DNA of 64,000 bases from Micromonospora humi (lineage in GTDB: Bacteria > Actinomycetota > Actinomycetes > Mycobacteriales > Micromonosporaceae). Positions 39,966 to 48,813 of the stretch are shown piece after piece. The notes under the pieces are model-generated. The model was not told where the DNA came from. It saw only the letters and a list, made by a program, of their open reading frames with translations, and ran no database searches. Position 1 is the first letter of the stretch. Each line of letters begins with the position of its first letter. The stretch lies in the NCBI RefSeq assembly GCF_900090105.1, contig NZ_FMDM01000009.1, positions 1-64,000 of the forward strand. The letters run 5' to 3'. The position numbers and the translations under genes are program-made.

Positions 39966-41510
39966 TCACGTGCCGCTCGAGCGCCCGTACTCGTCGGCCT
40001 TCGTGAAGACCTCCTGAGCGTAGCGCCGCACATCGTTGTAGGAGAGGATCGCGCCCCACCAGTCGCCCGGGATGGTCAGGTTCCGGCCGCCCTTGCACAG
40101 GTATTCGCCCGCGGCCAGCGCCGCGTCGTCGATGTCGTGCGGGTTCTTCACGCCGTCGTTGTCGGCGTCCGCGCCGATCTCCTGCCAGGTGCTCGGGATG
40201 AACTGCATCGGCCCGAGCGCCCGGTCGTAGGTCGTGTCACCGTCGAGGCGGCCCTGGTCGGTGTCGAGGATCCGGGAGCGGCCGCCCTGCCCGTCCAGCG
40301 GCGAGCCGAGGATCTCCTTCGAGGTGAGGCCGCTGGGCAGCAGGGTCGCCCCGCCGAACGAGCCGTGCCGGGACTCCACGAAGCCGATCGCGGCGAGCGT
40401 GGTCCAGCTCAGTTGGCAGCTGCGGTGGGTCTGCGCGAGCACCAGCTCGGCGTAGCCGTACGCCTGCACCGCCACCGCGGGGATCCCGGTGGTGGCGCCG
40501 ACGCGCTGCGCCCAACCGCTCAGCGCGTCGGCCGGGCGGCCGGTCGGCGGCACCGGGGCGGCGGTGGCGCCACCGGCCGGCGGCGTGCCGGTCGGGCCCA
40601 CCGTGCCGGGCAGGCCCGGCTGGCCGGTCGGGCCGGGCGCCCCGGTCAGCCCCGGCACGGCTCCGGTCTGCGGCACGCCCAGGATCGGCGCGGCGCTGGT
40701 GGCCTCGACCGCGACCGGCTCCGGCTTGCGGACGGCGGCCGGCACCAGCACCGCGCCGGCCGCGACGGCGGCGCCGACCAGGACGAGCAGGAACAGCGCG
40801 GGGACCGTGGTGCGTCCGCTCGGCCGGCGCGACCAGGCGCGGGTGGCCCGGGCGGCGCCGACGGCGAGCTGCCGCGGGCGGACCCGCCCGGCGTGCGCGA
40901 ACGGCACCCGCCGCCGCCGACCGGGCGGCGTCGGTTTCGGCTCGGCGTCGTCGTCGCCCGGCCCGGTGGCGGCGCTGTCGCCCGCCTCGGGGTCCGGCTT
41001 CGCGCCGGCCCGGTCGCCCGCCTCGGGGTCCGGCTTCGCGCCGGCGCTGTCGCCCGCCTCGGGGTCCGGCTTCGCGCCGGCCCGGTCGCCCGCCTCGGGG
41101 TCCGGCTTCGCGCCGGCCCGGTCGCCCGCCTCGGGGTCCGGCTTCGCGCCGGCGCTGTCGCCCGCCTCGGGGTCCGGCTTCGCGCCGGCCCGGTCGCCCG
41201 CCTCGGGGTCCGGCTTCGCGCCGGCCCGGTCGCCCGTCGCGGGGCCCGGCTCGGCGGCGGCGCCGTCCGTGCCGTCCGGCCCCGGCTCGGCGGTGGGGTC
41301 GTCCGGGATCGGCCTGGCGTCGGGGGTGGTCGCGCCGGTTCCGGGCCCGCTCTTCGGTGCGGTCGCGGCCTCCGGAGTGGACTTGGGCGTGGACGCGCCG
41401 CCTCGGGGGCGGGGGACCGGCCCGGCGCCGCCGTCGGGCGGCGCGGCGGGTCGCAGGGGCCGGACCGTCGATCGCCGTTCGCCGTCCACCACCCGTCGAG
41501 TATCACCCAT
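39966..41510 (-). CDS. Membrane-anchored lytic transglycosylase with 12-residue repeats
   Basis: 514 residues. Disordered N-terminus with seven exact GAKPDPEAG-containing 12-residue repeats (about residues 93-177), basic GRRRRVPF, one membrane helix near 232-255 (LFLLVLVGAAVAAGAVLV), a Pro/Gly/Thr linker and an SLT domain from about 345: catalytic Glu near 377 in AIGFVESRHGSFGG, GPMQFIPSTWQEIGAD, DIDDAALAAGEYLC, ILSYNDVRRYAQEV. It cleaves the glycan strand of peptidoglycan outside the membrane. ATG 41510. Confidence 0.9.
   Translation of the reverse strand: MGDTRRVVDGERRSTVRPLRPAAPPDGGAGPVPRPRGGASTPKSTPEAATAPKSGPGTGATTPDARPIPDDPTAEPGPDGTDGAAAEPGPATGDRAGAKPDPEAGDRAGAKPDPEAGDSAGAKPDPEAGDRAGAKPDPEAGDRAGAKPDPEAGDSAGAKPDPEAGDRAGAKPDPEAGDSAATGPGDDDAEPKPTPPGRRRRVPFAHAGRVRPRQLAVGAARATRAWSRRPSGRTTVPALFLLVLVGAAVAAGAVLVPAAVRKPEPVAVEATSAAPILGVPQTGAVPGLTGAPGPTGQPGLPGTVGPTGTPPAGGATAAPVPPTGRPADALSGWAQRVGATTGIPAVAVQAYGYAELVLAQTHRSCQLSWTTLAAIGFVESRHGSFGGATLLPSGLTSKEILGSPLDGQGGRSRILDTDQGRLDGDTTYDRALGPMQFIPSTWQEIGADADNDGVKNPHDIDDAALAAGEYLCKGGRNLTIPGDWWGAILSYNDVRRYAQEVFTKADEYGRSSGT
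40981..41232. repeat. Seven 36-bp in-frame tandem repeats
   Basis: Unit starts at 40981, 41017, 41053, 41089, 41125, 41161 and 41197. Copies differ only at one Arg/Ser codon in the order R R S R R S R, which points to expansion as 108-bp blocks. Encodes a Pro/Asp/Glu/Lys spacer inside the transglycosylase gene. Confidence 0.9.
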
Positions 41511-41548
41511 CCGTGCGACGGCGTCAGGCCCGGCCGTACGCTGGCACC

Positions 41549-41773
41549 ATGCCCCGGTACGAGTTCCGTTGCCGCGCCTGCGGCGACACCTTCGAGGTCA
41601 ACCGTCCGATGGCCGAGGCCGGCCGGCCCGCGACCTGCCCGCAGGGCCACGCCGACACGGTGAAGCTGCTCTCCACGGTGGCGTTCACCGGTCGGGGCGG
41701 CGGCGCCGGGCCGGTCGGTGGGGCGTCCGCCCCGGCCGGTGGTGGCTGCTGCGGCGGCGCCTGCGGCTGCTGA
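41549..41773 (+). CDS. FmdB family zinc-ribbon protein
   Basis: 74 residues. MPRYEFRCRACGDTFEVNRP begins with CxxC, second pair CPQGH, and a Gly/Cys-rich end GGGCCGGACGC. The FmdB putative regulator domain is found widely beside mechanosensitive channels or 5-formyltetrahydrofolate ligase; here it is alone. TACGCT (41537-41542) 6 nt before the ATG indicates a leaderless mRNA. Binds zinc; function unknown. Confidence 0.92.
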   Translation: MPRYEFRCRACGDTFEVNRPMAEAGRPATCPQGHADTVKLLSTVAFTGRGGGAGPVGGASAPAGGGCCGGACGC

Positions 41774-41901
41774 CCCGGGCGGCGGGGACCACGTCGCTCG
41801 TGGGAACGTTTGGTCGGAATCTGCCCGACCGTTCTCACGATGCGTGACGACGCGATCATAGGGCAGCATGAACCCGACGTCAGCGGGCGGAGGTTCGACG
41901 T

Positions 41902-44712
41902 ATGTCGCAACGGATCCACCTCCCGAGCGGGTGGGTGACCTTCGTGTTCACCGACATCGAGGGTTCGACGCGGCTGGCCCGCATGCTCGGCCCGGTCTAC
42001 CGGCCGGTGCTGACGGAACATCGCCGGCTGCTGCGCGACACGCTCACCGGCACCGACGGGGCGGAGCTGCTGACCGAGGGCGACTCGTTCTTCCTCGCCT
42101 TCCCGGACGCGGCCGCCGCGGTGCACGCCTGCCTGACGGCGCAACGCGCGCTGGCGGCCCACGAGTGGCCGAACCCCGACGCGACGCCCCGGGTCCGGAT
42201 GGGCCTGCACACCGGTTACGCCGAGCCGCGCGACGGCGAGTACGCCAGCCCGGAGGTGCACCGGGCGGCCCGGGTGGCGGCCGCGGCGCACGGTGGTCAG
42301 GTGCTCTGCTCGGCCACCACCGCGCGGCACGCCGATCCGCTGCCCGACGGCGCCTCCCTGCTCGACCTCGGGCTGCACCGGCTGCGCGGCTTCGACGACC
42401 GGGAGCGGCTGTTCCAACTCGTCGCGCCCGGCCTGGAACGACGGTTCCCCCGTCCGCGTACCGCCGACGCGGCGGCGCACAACCTGCCCACCCAGGTGAC
42501 CTCGTTCGTCGGGCGGCACTTCGAGCGGGCCGAGCTGGGTCGGCTGGTGGAGGCGTACCGGCTGGTGACCGTGCTGGGCGCGGGCGGCGCGGGTAAGACC
42601 CGGCTGGCCGTGGAGCTGGCCTCCGGGATCGTCGAGAACTATCCGGACGGGGTGTGGTTCGTCGACATCGCCGCGGTGACCGACCCGGGGCTGGTCGCGT
42701 TCGAGATCGCCGCCGTGCTGGGCCTCCGCCCGGAGCCGGGCCGGCCGATGGTCGACACCCTGGTGGAGTACGCGGCGCCGCGCCGGATGCTGGTGGTGCT
42801 GGACACCTGCGACGCCCAGCCGGCCGCCTCGGCCGAGGTCATCTCCCGGCTGCTGGCCGGTGGCCGGGGGGTGCGGGTGCTGGCGACCAGCCGGGAGTCG
42901 TTCGGGGTGCCGGGCGAGGTGGTGTGGCGGATCCCGCCGCTCTCGGTGGACGAGGGCCCGGGTGTCGGCGGGAGCGACGCGGTGGCCCTGCTGCTGGACC
43001 GCACCGCCGCGGCCCGGGGTGGGCGACCGCCGGAGGAGACCGAGCAGGACGACCTGCGCCGGGTGGTGCGCCGGCTGGACGGCCTGCCGCTCGCCATCGA
43101 GTTGGCCGCGGCGCGGCTGCGGGTGCTCTCCGCCGGGCAGTTGGCCGAGCGGCTCGACGACATGCTGGGCACCCTGGACGCGGGGCGGGACTCCGCGGAG
43201 CCGCCGCCGGTGGAGGCCGGCTGGAGCGGCAACCAGCAGGACACGGTGGACCTGGTGGCCGCCGCGACCGGGTCCGCGCCGCCGACGCCGGCGACCCGGG
43301 CGGTGCAGCGCTCGGCCAGTGAGCGGCACCTGACCATCCAGGCCACGGTGACCTGGTCCTATCGGACGCTGGGTGCCCGCTCGTCGCGGTTGCTGCGCTG
43401 GATGGCGGTCTTCGCCGGCCCGGTGGACCTGCCGACCGTGCAGTGGCTGCTCGACGAGGATCCGCTGGATCCGCTGTCGGTGCTGGTGGACAAGTCGATG
43501 GTGCTGGCCGAGCCGCACGCCTCGGGCAGCACCTACCGGATGCTGGACCCGATCCGGGCGTACGCGGCCCGCCGGCTGGTCTCCGCGGGTGAGGAGCAGA
43601 CCGCCCGGGACCGGCACGTGGCATGGTCCCGGCACGCGTTGGACCGGGCGCACCTGGGCCCGGACGGCCGGCCGGTGACGCTCTCCCTCTACGCGTTGGA
43701 TCCGCTGGCCGGGGAGTTGCGGGCCGCGTTGCGGTGGTGCGCCACCGGCGGCAGCGCCCGGTCGGGGCTCTACCTGGCCGGCGGGCTGGACCAGTGGTGG
43801 CGCGAGCGTGGGCTGGCCCGGGAGGGGCGGTTGTGGCTGTTCCGGCTCTACGGCCGGATCGCCGAGACCGGCGAGGAGATCCCGGAGGCCGAGCTGGCCG
43901 CCGCCTACCACATGCATTCGCTGCACGCGGGCGCCGACGGGGAGTTCGCCGAGGAGCTGCGCTACTCGCAGCGGGCCGAGGCGGCCGCCCGGCAGGCCGG
44001 TGACCTGGGGCTGCTGGCCCGGGTGCTGGCCGGGCGCGCCGCGCCGCTGGTCGACATGGGCCAGTTCACCGAGGCGGAGCGGGTCTGCCGGGAGGTGCTC
44101 GACTGGGCGTACGCGCAGGACGTGGTCGGCGACGCGCTGCTCGCCGTCTACAACCTGGCCGAGCTGCTCTGGCGGCGGGGCGCGCTGGACGAGGCGGCCG
44201 AGGTGCTCGGTGCGGCCCGCCCGGTGGAGGCGGCCCGCCCGGTGGAGCGGGGGCGCCGGTCGGTGGACATGCTGCTGGGCATGGTGGCGTTGGCCCGCGG
44301 TGACCTGGTGGCGGCGCACGAGCACCTGCTGGTGGCGTTGCGGTCGCGGATGAGCCACGGCTACCTGGGTCGGGCCTGCGACACGATCAACGCGATCGCG
44401 GTGCGCTGCGCGCTGGCCGGGGACGCGGTGGCGGCGACCCGGCTCTTCGGCGCGGCGCAGGCCACCCGGGCGAGCCTCCGGGCCACCCCGGGCATCTACG
44501 AGCCGTACTGGCTGGCCCGCCAGGCGGAGCTGCGCCGTGCCCTGGGCGACGAGGCGTTCGACGCCGCGTACGGCGCGGGGGCCGGGTTGCGGCTGGACGA
44601 GGCGGCGGCGTTGGCGTTGCACATCGAGCATCCGGACCTGGCCGCCGACTCGTTCTGGTTCGGCCCGTCCAGCTCGCGGCCGGCGGCCGAGCCGCGCAGC
44701 ACGGCGGGCTGA
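41902..44712 (+). CDS. Class III cyclase-like domain fused to STAND ATPase and TPR-like repeats
   Basis: 936 residues. Residues 10-175 form a nucleotide-cyclase homology domain: TFVFTDIEGSTRLARML (metal Asp), LLTEGDSFFLAFPDAAAAVH, RMGLHTGYAEPRDGEYASPE. Next an NB-ARC/STAND ATPase: TSFVGRHFERAELGRLV, Walker A TVLGAGGAGKTRLAVELA near 222-238, LVVLDTCDAQPA (Walker B), VLATSRESFGVPGE, LDGLPLAIELAAARL. The C-terminal 400 residues are helical repeats (RSASERHLTIQATVTWSYRT onward). Related proteins often end in a LuxR HTH; none is visible here. It may make cAMP or just bind nucleotide and gate oligomerisation. Partner unknown. Confidence 0.88.
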   Translation: MSQRIHLPSGWVTFVFTDIEGSTRLARMLGPVYRPVLTEHRRLLRDTLTGTDGAELLTEGDSFFLAFPDAAAAVHACLTAQRALAAHEWPNPDATPRVRMGLHTGYAEPRDGEYASPEVHRAARVAAAAHGGQVLCSATTARHADPLPDGASLLDLGLHRLRGFDDRERLFQLVAPGLERRFPRPRTADAAAHNLPTQVTSFVGRHFERAELGRLVEAYRLVTVLGAGGAGKTRLAVELASGIVENYPDGVWFVDIAAVTDPGLVAFEIAAVLGLRPEPGRPMVDTLVEYAAPRRMLVVLDTCDAQPAASAEVISRLLAGGRGVRVLATSRESFGVPGEVVWRIPPLSVDEGPGVGGSDAVALLLDRTAAARGGRPPEETEQDDLRRVVRRLDGLPLAIELAAARLRVLSAGQLAERLDDMLGTLDAGRDSAEPPPVEAGWSGNQQDTVDLVAAATGSAPPTPATRAVQRSASERHLTIQATVTWSYRTLGARSSRLLRWMAVFAGPVDLPTVQWLLDEDPLDPLSVLVDKSMVLAEPHASGSTYRMLDPIRAYAARRLVSAGEEQTARDRHVAWSRHALDRAHLGPDGRPVTLSLYALDPLAGELRAALRWCATGGSARSGLYLAGGLDQWWRERGLAREGRLWLFRLYGRIAETGEEIPEAELAAAYHMHSLHAGADGEFAEELRYSQRAEAAARQAGDLGLLARVLAGRAAPLVDMGQFTEAERVCREVLDWAYAQDVVGDALLAVYNLAELLWRRGALDEAAEVLGAARPVEAARPVERGRRSVDMLLGMVALARGDLVAAHEHLLVALRSRMSHGYLGRACDTINAIAVRCALAGDAVAATRLFGAAQATRASLRATPGIYEPYWLARQAELRRALGDEAFDAAYGAGAGLRLDEAAALALHIEHPDLAADSFWFGPSSSRPAAEPRSTAG

Positions 44713-44730
44713 GCGTCCCCGGGCGGGGTG

Positions 44731-44759
44731 CCGGGGAGCCCGGCGGTCGGGCTCCCCGG
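44731..44759. terminator. Bidirectional hairpin terminator
   Basis: Perfect 12-bp stem CCGGGGAGCCCG / CGGGCTCCCCGG with loop GCGGT, between convergent genes and 10 nt from the stop of the phospholipase gene. Confidence 0.8.
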
Positions 44760-44768
44760 GCGGCCCGG

Positions 44769-45311
44769 TCAGCTCCGGGCCGCGGCGCGACGCTCGGCGT
44801 CGGCCTTCATCCGCGCGGCGCGGTCGATGTCGGCCTGCTTGACCGCGGCGACCGATCCGAACACGCTCACCGCCTGGTAGTAGGTCCAGGCGAGGCTGTA
44901 GCAGGCGGGCCGGACGACCGCGTTGTAGGTGGCGCAGACCCGCTTCAGGTCCTCGTAGAACGCGCTGTCCAGTCGGGACTTGTTGGCCGGGAAGATGCCC
45001 ATGGCCTTGTGGTTGCGGTAGCCGAAGTCGTGCCGGTAGCAGGAGAGGTTGAACGAGAAGCCGAGCGGGTTGTCCGGGCTGGACGAGCAGTAGTCGGTGG
45101 ACCAGTCGAAGCCGTACTCGGCCCAGGGCGTCTTGTTCAGCCGGGCGCTGTTCCAGGCGTTGTAGCTGCTGGCGCTGGTCTGGGTCCAACTGGACAGCAC
45201 CGACAGTTTCTGGGCGGTGCTCACCGCGGCGGCGGCCGGTGCGGCCAGGCCGAGCGCAGTGAGCAGGGCGATCAGGCCGGTGGCGAGGGTGGTGGCGAGG
45301 CGTCGGGACAC
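44769..45311 (-). CDS. Secreted bacterial phospholipase A2
   Basis: 180 residues. Signal peptide SRRLATTLATGLIALLTALG then LAAPAAAA. Mature part: KLSVLSSWTQTSASSYNAWN, PWAEYGFDWSTDYCSSSPDN and the catalytic SCYRHDFGYRNHKAMG (His-Asp pair), with Cys pairs as in Streptomyces violaceoruber PLA2 (family about 120 residues mature). It cuts the sn-2 ester of phospholipids using calcium. A charged helix of about 25 residues is added at the C-terminus. GTG start with GGAGG 8 nt upstream. Divergent from padR. Confidence 0.92.
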   Translation of the reverse strand: MSRRLATTLATGLIALLTALGLAAPAAAAVSTAQKLSVLSSWTQTSASSYNAWNSARLNKTPWAEYGFDWSTDYCSSSPDNPLGFSFNLSCYRHDFGYRNHKAMGIFPANKSRLDSAFYEDLKRVCATYNAVVRPACYSLAWTYYQAVSVFGSVAAVKQADIDRAARMKADAERRAAARS

Positions 45312-45420
45312 GGGGGGACCTCCGCGTGGTCGGCGTCGGATCGAGCGCTCCGGGATCTCCGGATTTCGAAGATTGTCGATCAATGCGGCGACGTCGGGGG
45401 ATGCCTCGGGCGGACACTTG

Positions 45421-45482
45421 TTGACATTCGCCCAAACAGACGAATGGCCTCGGGGAGCGAACCTTCTATGCTCGTCTACGAG
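45421..45482. promoter_or_regulatory. padR/phospholipase divergent control region
   Basis: Two dyads: CATTCG-10nt-CGAATG (45425-45446), starting inside TTGACA (45421-45426), and CTCGT-CT-ACGAG (45471-45482), overlapping a -10-like TATGCT (45467-45472) and 25 nt before the padR GTG. The second is the better candidate for PadR autoregulation. Confidence 0.4.
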
Positions 45483-45506
45483 TAATCGGCAGCGAGGAGT
45501 TCGGTC

Positions 45507-46154
45507 GTGGCCAAGCGACGCCGGGTCGGCAACCTGCTGGCGCTCGCCGTGCTCTCCGTGCTCGTCGAGCGCCCGCGTCACCCGTACGAGATCGCCGCCG
45601 TGCTCCGCGAGCGCGGCAAGGACCAGGACATGCCGATCAAGTGGGGCTCGCTCTACACGGTGGTGGCGAACCTGGAACGGCACGGCCTGCTCGCCGCCGT
45701 GGCGAGCGGGCGGCAGGGGCGACGTCCGGAGCGGACCGTCTACCGGATCACCGACGCCGGCCGGGCCGAGCTCGTGGACTGGACCCGGGAGCTGGTCGCC
45801 GTGCCGGAGCGGGAACACCCCCGCTTCGAGGCCGGCCTGTCCGTGCTCGGCGCGCTCCACCCGGCCGAGGCGACCGAGCTGCTGCGGCGGCGCCTCGACC
45901 GGCTGACCGAGCAGCTCGACGCGCAGCGGGCGGCGCTGGCCCGGCACGCCCGCGAGGTGCCCCGGCTCTTCCTCGTCGAGGCCGAGTACGACCTGACCGT
46001 CCGGGAGGCCGAGGCGACCTGGGTGCGCGGGCTGCTCGACGAGTTGACCACCGGCGCGTTGCCCGGGCTGGCCGCCTGGCGGGCCTGGCACGAGACCGGC
46101 GCCATGCCGCCCGAGTGGGCGGAACCGGCGGAGAGGGGGACCGAGGAGCACTGA
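45507..46154 (+). CDS. PadR family transcriptional regulator
   Basis: 215 residues. PadR winged helix: NLLALAVLSVLVERPRHPYE, IAAVLRERGKDQDMPIKWGS, LYTVVANLERHGLLAAV, then RPERTVYRITDAGRAELVDW. The C-terminal Vir-like helical domain (LTEQLDAQRAALARHAREVP) mediates dimers. GTG start after GAGGAG-like site. PadR proteins repress export or detoxification genes until a small molecule binds; the following methyltransferase gene or the divergent phospholipase could be targets. Confidence 0.92.
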   Translation: MAKRRRVGNLLALAVLSVLVERPRHPYEIAAVLRERGKDQDMPIKWGSLYTVVANLERHGLLAAVASGRQGRRPERTVYRITDAGRAELVDWTRELVAVPEREHPRFEAGLSVLGALHPAEATELLRRRLDRLTEQLDAQRAALARHAREVPRLFLVEAEYDLTVREAEATWVRGLLDELTTGALPGLAAWRAWHETGAMPPEWAEPAERGTEEH

Positions 46155-46162
46155 CCCACGGA

Positions 46163-46195
46163 CCCCGGCGGGGTGCGGTAACACCGCCGCCGGGG
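46163..46195 (+). terminator. Hairpin after padR
   Basis: CCCCGGCGG (46163-46171) pairs with CCGCCGGGG (46187-46195), just past the padR stop. Confidence 0.6.
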
Positions 46196-46318
46196 CCCTG
46201 ACCTGCGAACCGATACCGCGGGGACGGCAACCCGGCCGCAAGGTGGCAACCGCAACGATAACCGGGCGTCCGTCCCCGGGTCGGTTCGTGTCCGCACGAA
46301 TCGAGACGGAGGAGAGAG

Positions 46319-47005
46319 ATGGGTACGAAGGACCTGCGCGCGCCCAGGCGCAAGATGGTGCCCGAGATGGAGGGGGCGACCGCCCGCTGGTACGCCCGCA
46401 ACCGTGGCTCGGCGGAGCAGTTGGCGGAGTACCGCCGGCAGGCCGCGCGGCTGGCCGCGGGGCTGCCCGACGGGGCGGGGGTGCTGGAGGTCGCGCCCGG
46501 CCCCGGTTACCTAGCGATCGAGCTGGCCCGGCTCGGGGCGTACCGGATCACCGGGTTGGACGTCAGCCGGACGTTCGTGGCGCTGGCCGGCGAGGCCGCC
46601 CGGCGGGCGGGCGTGGCGGTGGACTTCCGCCAGGGCGACGTCCACGACCTGCCGTTCCCGGCGAACACTTTCGACCTGGTGGTCTGCCAGGCGGCATTCA
46701 AGAATTTCGTCCGTCCGGTGCGGGCGCTCGACGAGATGCACCGGGTGCTGCGGCCGGGCGGCCGGGCGGTGATCCACGACCTGCGGTCCGACATCTCGGC
46801 GGCGGACATCGCGCGGGAGGTGGCCGGGATGGGGCTGGGCCGGCTGGACGCCCTCTGGACCCGCTCGGCGTTGCGGATGCTGCGCCGGCGGGCGGTCACC
46901 GCCGACACCTTCGCCCGGCTCGCCGGGGCGAGCGCGTTCGGCGGCGCCGAGGTGGACCGGGACGGGGGGATCGGCCTGGAGGTCCGGCTGACCCGGGTCG
47001 GCTGA
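46319..47005 (+). CDS. Class I SAM-dependent methyltransferase
   Basis: 228 residues. SAM-binding motif I VLEVAPGPGYLAIELARLG, acidic loop ITGLDVSRTF, motif II FDLVVCQAAFKNFVRP and motif III LRPGGRAVIHDLRSDISAAD. Ubiquinone/menaquinone-type or small-molecule methyltransferase fold; acceptor unknown. The N-terminus (MGTKDLRAPRRKMVPEMEG) is basic. GGAGGAGAGAG before the ATG gives strong initiation. Confidence 0.9.
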   Translation: MGTKDLRAPRRKMVPEMEGATARWYARNRGSAEQLAEYRRQAARLAAGLPDGAGVLEVAPGPGYLAIELARLGAYRITGLDVSRTFVALAGEAARRAGVAVDFRQGDVHDLPFPANTFDLVVCQAAFKNFVRPVRALDEMHRVLRPGGRAVIHDLRSDISAADIAREVAGMGLGRLDALWTRSALRMLRRRAVTADTFARLAGASAFGGAEVDRDGGIGLEVRLTRVG

Positions 47006-47016
47006 TCGCCGGGGAA

Positions 47017-47048
47017 CGCCCGGGGCTCCACGGCGGGAGCCCCGGGCG
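47017..47048. terminator. Bidirectional hairpin terminator
   Basis: Perfect 12-bp stem CGCCCGGGGCTC / GAGCCCCGGGCG with an 8-nt loop, between the convergent methyltransferase and glycoside hydrolase genes. Confidence 0.8.
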
Positions 47049-47055
47049 TCACCGG

Positions 47056-48714
47056 TCAGCGGACGAAGCGCGGCGGGCTCGCCGGGCTCTCGTTCGCCAG
47101 GCGGTCCAGCGCGGTCACGTAGTAGGTGTAACGGTTGCCGGCGACCGCCGTGGTGTCCACCCAGGACCGGGTGGCGCCGTCGGTGGCCCGCACGGTGCCG
47201 ACCAGGTGGGACGCGTCGGCGAAGTCGCAGCGACCGGCCAGGCCGAGGCCGTCGAACCGGTAGATCGCGTACGAGGTGGCGGTGCCGAGCGGGCCCTTGC
47301 CGTCGGCGGGCTGCCGCCAGCTCAGCCGCACCCCGTCCGCCTCCCGCTGGGCCTTGGTGACCACCGGGAAGAGCAGCGGCTTGTGCGGCAGGTGCGTCAT
47401 GGTCGGCACCAGCGCCGGCCGTGAGTAGTGCTCGGCCGCGTAGATGTCGGTGGCGCCGAGCCGGTTCGCCCGTACCTGCACCGCCGAGAAGTGCACGTTG
47501 CCGCGCACCTCCGGGTACGACCGGTTCAACGTCAGGTGGTTCGACAGCTCCTGCGGGTTCATCCAGAACGACCCGTACGCCGGGTCGCCGCTCTTGTAGT
47601 CGGCCTGGCCGATGTAGAGCTGGACGTTCGTGCCGCGCACCTGCTCCGCCCACCACGGCACGAGCCGCGCGTAGTCGGCGGCCGGGTACTGGCCGATGTA
47701 CCAGTAGAGCTGCGGCACCACGTAGTCGATCCACTCCTCCTTGATCCACTTACGGGTGTCGGCGGAGATGATGTCGTACGACTGCGAGCCGGTGGTGTCC
47801 GAGCCGTTCGGGTCGGCCGAGGCGTTGCGCCAGATCCCGAACGGGCTGGCCCCGAACTTCACCCACGGCTTGGCCGCCTTGATCTTGGCGTTCATCTCCT
47901 GCATCAGCAGGTTGATGTTGTCCCGCCGCCAGTCGGCCTTGTCCGTGAAGCCGCGGTTGTACTCGGCGAAGGTGGCGTCGTCGGGCACCTGGTAGGTGCC
48001 GCTCGGGTACGGGTAGAAGTAGTCGTCGAAGTGCACGCCGTCGACGTCGTACCGCTTGACCGCGTCCATCATCGCGGTCTGGACGAACTCGCGGACCGCC
48101 GGGATGCCGGGGTTGTAGTAGAGCCGGCTGCCGGCGACGCCGGCCGGCGGGTAGGCGAAGACCCAGTCCGGGTGCGCCCGGGCCGGGCTGTCCGGCGCGA
48201 GCTGCGACAGGTCGGCGCCGGCGCCGCCGGGGGCCGGCATGGAGACGCGGTACGGGTTGAACCAGGCGTGGAACTCCAGGTTCCGCCGGTGCGACTCGGC
48301 GACCAGGAAGGCCAGCGGGTCCCAGCCGGGGTTCTTGCCGCGCACGCCGGTCAGGTACTCCGACCACGGCTCGTACGGCGAGGGCCAGAACGCGTCGGCG
48401 GTGGGGCGGACCTGCACCACGACGGCGTTGTGGTTGAGCTTCTGGGCGAGGTCGAGCCAGCCCAGGTACTCCGCCTTCTGCTTGGCGACCTGGTCCGGCG
48501 CGGTCCAGGAGTCCTTGCTGGGCCAGTCGATGTTCGTCACCGAGGCGATCCACATGGCCCGGAACTGCCGCTTGGGGGTGGCCGGGTTCGTCACGCAGTC
48601 GGTGGAGTTGGTGGTTGTCGTCTCGTTCGGTGCGGCCTGCGCCGGAACGCCGGCCACCAGCGCGCCGAGCAGCGCCACGGCCAGCGTGGCGGCCCTGAGC
48701 GGAGTTGCCTTCAT
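47056..48714 (-). CDS. Secreted GH10-like glycoside hydrolase (GHL10/DUF187, YngK/DigH type)
   Basis: 552 residues. Signal peptide LRAATLAVALLGALVAGVPA then AQAA. GHL10 barrel: RQFRAMWIASVTNIDWPSK, LNHNAVVVQVRPTADAFWPS, LEFHAWFNPYRVS, VDGVHFDDYFYPYP (catalytic Asp), WVKFGASPFGIWRNAS, WIDYVVPQLYWYIGQYPAAD. The last 100 residues form a fibronectin III-like domain (VRLSWRQPADGKGPLGTATS, YTYYVTALDRLANESPASPP). E. coli DigH (YddW), of the same family, cuts denuded peptidoglycan strands, so a cell-wall or polysaccharide substrate is likely. ATG 48714. Confidence 0.9.
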   Translation of the reverse strand: MKATPLRAATLAVALLGALVAGVPAQAAPNETTTTNSTDCVTNPATPKRQFRAMWIASVTNIDWPSKDSWTAPDQVAKQKAEYLGWLDLAQKLNHNAVVVQVRPTADAFWPSPYEPWSEYLTGVRGKNPGWDPLAFLVAESHRRNLEFHAWFNPYRVSMPAPGGAGADLSQLAPDSPARAHPDWVFAYPPAGVAGSRLYYNPGIPAVREFVQTAMMDAVKRYDVDGVHFDDYFYPYPSGTYQVPDDATFAEYNRGFTDKADWRRDNINLLMQEMNAKIKAAKPWVKFGASPFGIWRNASADPNGSDTTGSQSYDIISADTRKWIKEEWIDYVVPQLYWYIGQYPAADYARLVPWWAEQVRGTNVQLYIGQADYKSGDPAYGSFWMNPQELSNHLTLNRSYPEVRGNVHFSAVQVRANRLGATDIYAAEHYSRPALVPTMTHLPHKPLLFPVVTKAQREADGVRLSWRQPADGKGPLGTATSYAIYRFDGLGLAGRCDFADASHLVGTVRATDGATRSWVDTTAVAGNRYTYYVTALDRLANESPASPPRFVR

Positions 48715-48783
48715 GCGGTGCGGTCCCTTCGTCGGGTCCGGGGGGACGGGCGGTGGCGCGACGCGGCAAGATTCGCCGCGATG

Positions 48784-48813
48784 ATTATGGCACCGGTAGA
48801 AAACTTTCATCAA
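48784..48813 (-). promoter_or_regulatory. Putative promoter/operator of the GHL10 gene
   Basis: Minus strand -35 TTGATG (48808-48813), 18-nt spacer, -10 CATAAT (48784-48789), 70 nt before the ATG. The spacer has GAAAGTTTTC (48799-48808), a GAAA-TTTC dyad of the kind used by LacI-type repressors of polysaccharide genes in actinomycetes. Confidence 0.5.

Noticed and set aside
41524..45435. Minus-strand open frame of about 1300 codons
   Set aside because: It runs antisense to the cyclase-STAND and FmdB genes; its composition (Arg, Pro, Gln, His-rich) is that of a GC-rich shadow frame with no motifs.
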